From NCBI GenBank assembly GCA_913056475.1, contig CAJXMS010000010.1, forward strand, positions 1 to 17,084: 17,084 nt of DNA. Reading direction: 5' to 3'. The DNA is from an uncultured Bacteroidota bacterium (GTDB taxonomy: Bacteria > Bacteroidota > Bacteroidia > Flavobacteriales > Schleiferiaceae). Shown one piece after another: positions 14,541 to 17,084 of the stretch. Under the pieces are notes generated by a model. It was not told where the DNA came from. It saw nothing but the letters and a program-made list of their open reading frames with translations, and did no database searches. Every line of letters starts with the position of its first letter. Position 1 is the first letter of the stretch. The position numbers were made by a program, and so were the translations under genes.

Positions 14541-17084
14541 TTAGTAAAGCCCCCGGCGAAAGCGGCGCAGAATGTCATCGATATCCACATTGAGCACGAA
14601 GCGGACATTTTGCAAGTAGTTCTTTTCTTGCCAGTACTGCCGGCCTGAAGCCGCCAGGGGAAAATACACCTCCGCAAAGTCGGTTATCAAACCCAGGCGA
14701 CCGCCGCAGCCCCAGTAAAACTGGCCATCGGCCCAGCCCATATCGCCATAGAGGCCCAGAACTGAATAGAGGGGTACGGTGAGGCTGCTGGTGAGCATCC
14801 ACCGATCGGCTCGTACATCGGTAAAATTTTTAAAACCGCCATCGCTCACGAAAAATTGCCGGGCCCATACGCCGCTGGTATCGCTGCGGCCAAAAAGCTG
14901 GTAGTCAAAAAGGTAATCGGGCCGGGCGCTCAGGCCAAAGCTGTAGAAATTATCCGCGTGGCCTTCCCGGAGGAAGTCGTTGCGCAGAAATACGCCCCCA
15001 AAGGTGCGCCAGATGAGCCACTTCTTATTGAAAAGCAGCCAGCGCTGGTCCAGGCTGGCATAGGCCTTGGCAAATTTATCCGCGTACTCCAGGTCTACTT
15101 TGAAGATCGTGGGGTCCAGAATGGCCGTTTTTTCCAGGCGGTAGCCCAGCTGAGCTACCTGATAATCGGCCAGTTCAAAGCGGGCCTCGGGGCCGGCCTC
15201 CGCCGGGCGCTCCCGCCACACGCCCACTCCCCGCAGACGAATGTTTTGGATAAGCGGACTGCGGGGATAGGGTTTTCGGAGCCGAAAATTGATCCCGGGG
15301 GAAAGGCGCAAATAGGCTAAGTCCCGGTCGTAATGATAGTACCTACCAAAAATCCCGGCTGAAACCTGCCTCACGCCCTGCCAGCGGGGCGTTACCCAGT
15401 TGCCCACCAGTGAGCCCAGGCCGGTCAGTTCACCGGTGCCGGTACTCCATTCGGGTAGGAAGTTGTATTCCCATTGTTTATCTACCAGGAGAGAGGCATT
15501 GGAAAACTGCATGCCCAGCAGCAGCTTATCGTACGCATTGTAAGAAGCAAAGGGGGTATAGAAAATCTGCGTGGCATCCGGAAGCTCAAAATTGTTGTAA
15601 AACTGAAAGCGCAGGGGCTCCGTTCGCTTAAACAAAGAGCGCTGGTACACCCGGTTATTGCGTGGATTGTAGCCGGGATGGTAGAGATGGTCGTTAAGCA
15701 CCACTTTATCGAATTCCTGGTGATAAAGCTGCACGGTTTTTCGGCCCTGGTGGCCAGCAAACCACTCCGTAAGCACCGCCTTTCCCTTCCGGTATCCCGT
15801 GAGGGAATAAGGAATGGCCAGCCGGCCGGTATTCTTCACGGTAGCGGTGCTTACGGTAGCGCAGTGCTCGGTTTTCTCCAGGCGGTAGTCATAGGGAGCG
15901 GCAGAGGGGATGAGACTGTCGAAAAACCAACCGAGGGGTTTTACCGCAAAAAAGTCCAGGGCTTTCTGCAGGCTATCAGGCGGGGGGTGCTGCTGCTGGT
16001 TGTGCCGCCAATAGCGCCGTACGCCGCGGGCAAAAGCCCCCCGGCTGAGGTAGCTCCGCAGATGGCTCAGGGCTAAGAAACTTTTGGCCTTGGTAACCGC
16101 CTCAAAATTGAGGCGAGAAAGGGAGTCGGCGGGCGTCTGCAGGGCCTGGGCCAGGCCCTGGCGGGCCAGGAACTGGTAGAGAAAACGATTGCGATAAGGC
16201 TGGGCAAAAGCGTCCAGCTGCAGCAATTTACCAATCCAGCTATCTCCGTAGGGCACCCAGCGCTCTTCGGGATATTCGGTCTCTACAAAATGCTGCTGAA
16301 AATAATAGGGTAAGCCCTGCGCCAGCCAGGGATAGCGCACCGGATGCGGGTGCAAGGTGTAGCGAAAGGCCGCTTGCGCCCGGGCATGCGCCAGGGCACG
16401 AGCCAGTTCAAATGCGTTTTTAACCGCCGGCAGGCTTAGCAAGCCGGCGCTCTGGTAGGGTATGCGCTTATCGGGCAAGGCCACAATGGTGTGCGCCGTA
16501 CCGAGCGAATCGCCGCATTGACGGTAAAAATAACCCGCTACCTGCTCCTCCAGCGTGGGTAGTAGGGCCGGCAGCCGCGGCCGCTGGCCGTGGCTCACCC
16601 AGCGAAGGCCCCGGGGGAGCGTACCGTAGTGAAACTTCTGGGAAGCATGCAGCTGAACACTCCGGGCTGTACCCGCGAAGTGGTAGTGCCCGGGGCTCAG
16701 GGAGTCTCGTTCAGGGAGGTTGGATACCACTTCGTAGCCCGCAGGTAGGCGGATATCTACTTTTTGCCGCGCCCGCCGCAAATAGCGCTGGTGGCGGTAG
16801 CTCATGGGGGTAGGCTGCCAGGCGCTATCTTCAAAAATAGGAATCTCAGGCAGATAGTCTACCAGGCTGATGAGGCCGGGTTGCCAGCCCTGTTGGAGCA
16901 GCGACCGCTGCGGTAAGCGTAGCTGGTAACTTATTTCCAGGCGTATTTGCCCGTTTGAAGCAGCCGCCGGTAGGGCCAGGCGCCAGAACGCGCCCGCGGT
17001 GTCTTCCGGCACAAGGGTTTTCCCATTGAGGCGAAGCTTGCCCACCCGGCAATAGCCCCGGGCCGAGTCTGGCGCGAAGTGGGC
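14541..17084 (-). CDS. M1 (gluzincin)-like protein with C-terminal barrel, zinc motif lost (N-terminus outside window)
   Basis: 847 residues are visible, open across the right edge; the GTG at 17045 is internal, and the true start and any signal peptide are outside. The first third reads like the beta-sandwich of M1 peptidases. At 16388-16374 the sequence is ALAHARAQAAF, where active relatives carry AHExxHxxF, so the catalytic Glu is Ala and the second zinc His is Gln. Some 15 residues later, YPWLAQGLPYYFQ (around 16335-16297) replaces the WLxEGL motif, so the third ligand Glu is Gln. The distal part (from about QRSLFKRTEPLRFQFYNNF) is rich in aromatic, alternating strands and ends IDDILRRFRRGLY, as in Bacteroidota gluzincins carrying an outer-membrane barrel. 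It is likely an outer-membrane pseudo-peptidase with a binding or scaffold role. The frame is long and intact, so it is not simply a dead gene. Confidence 0.75.
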   Translation of the reverse strand, partial: AHFAPDSARGYCRVGKLRLNGKTLVPEDTAGAFWRLALPAAASNGQIRLEISYQLRLPQRSLLQQGWQPGLISLVDYLPEIPIFEDSAWQPTPMSYRHQRYLRRARQKVDIRLPAGYEVVSNLPERDSLSPGHYHFAGTARSVQLHASQKFHYGTLPRGLRWVSHGQRPRLPALLPTLEEQVAGYFYRQCGDSLGTAHTIVALPDKRIPYQSAGLLSLPAVKNAFELARALAHARAQAAFRYTLHPHPVRYPWLAQGLPYYFQQHFVETEYPEERWVPYGDSWIGKLLQLDAFAQPYRNRFLYQFLARQGLAQALQTPADSLSRLNFEAVTKAKSFLALSHLRSYLSRGAFARGVRRYWRHNQQQHPPPDSLQKALDFFAVKPLGWFFDSLIPSAAPYDYRLEKTEHCATVSTATVKNTGRLAIPYSLTGYRKGKAVLTEWFAGHQGRKTVQLYHQEFDKVVLNDHLYHPGYNPRNNRVYQRSLFKRTEPLRFQFYNNFELPDATQIFYTPFASYNAYDKLLLGMQFSNASLLVDKQWEYNFLPEWSTGTGELTGLGSLVGNWVTPRWQGVRQVSAGIFGRYYHYDRDLAYLRLSPGINFRLRKPYPRSPLIQNIRLRGVGVWRERPAEAGPEARFELADYQVAQLGYRLEKTAILDPTIFKVDLEYADKFAKAYASLDQRWLLFNKKWLIWRTFGGVFLRNDFLREGHADNFYSFGLSARPDYLFDYQLFGRSDTSGVWARQFFVSDGGFKNFTDVRADRWMLTSSLTVPLYSVLGLYGDMGWADGQFYWGCGGRLGLITDFAEVYFPLAASGRQYWQEKNYLQNVRFVLNVDIDDILRRFRRGLY

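Overview
The window looks like a chromosomal segment of a fairly GC-rich member of the Bacteroidota, possibly a Saprospiria/Lewinella-type marine lineage. This is inference. It rests on several TAnnTTTG boxes (the Bacteroidota -7 element) just upstream of genes, the near absence of strong Shine-Dalgarno sites, a pyrR-pyrB-rnz cluster, a symporter carrying the family signature TGLDQDMMQKNL next to recR, and a large M1-peptidase-like protein that appears to end in an outer-membrane barrel.

Layout, left to right. (1) 2-289: C-terminal end of an NAD(P)H-dependent FMN reductase-like flavoprotein. (2) 360-1697: membrane-anchored serine hydrolase of the beta-lactamase/class C fold. (3) 1743-4187: tight pyrR-pyrB-rnz operon with overlapping genes, preceded by a TAnnTTTG promoter that leaves almost no leader. 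(4) 4188-5144: about 950 bp without an intact gene, holding coding-like fragments on the minus strand broken by stops and a G9 tract. (5) 5145-5714: small outer-membrane beta-barrel protein in a more AT-rich stretch, followed by a strong intrinsic terminator. (6) 5865-6080: orphan C-terminus of a sulfotransferase-like protein, overlapping an intact NAD-dependent epimerase/dehydratase-like gene (6068-6991). (7) 6988-13034, minus strand: an almost gapless run, read in transcription order as Na+/solute symporter, a 59-codon small ORF, a Wzz-like chain-length protein, an O-antigen ligase/polymerase, a nucleotidyltransferase-fold protein and a SAM methyltransferase. Neighbours overlap by 1-22 nt or lie 4 nt apart. 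(8) 13137-13742: recR, divergent from the symporter. (9) 13961-14489: decayed gene for a small polytopic membrane protein (two frameshifts, two stops). (10) 14541-17084, minus strand: the visible part of an M1 (gluzincin)-like protein whose HExxH zinc motif and downstream glutamate are replaced, followed by a probable C-terminal barrel.

How they work together: pyrR-pyrB-rnz couples pyrimidine synthesis with tRNA 3' processing. The 6.0-11.4 kb block is a surface-polysaccharide module (polymerisation or ligation, chain length, modification), and the sulfotransferase relic and epimerase fit the same theme. No CRISPR array, tRNA, rRNA, complete IS element or phage gene was seen. The best candidates for something undescribed are the apparently zinc-less M1-like barrel protein, the nucleotidyltransferase-fold protein embedded in the polysaccharide operon, and the small coupled ORF in front of the chain-length gene.
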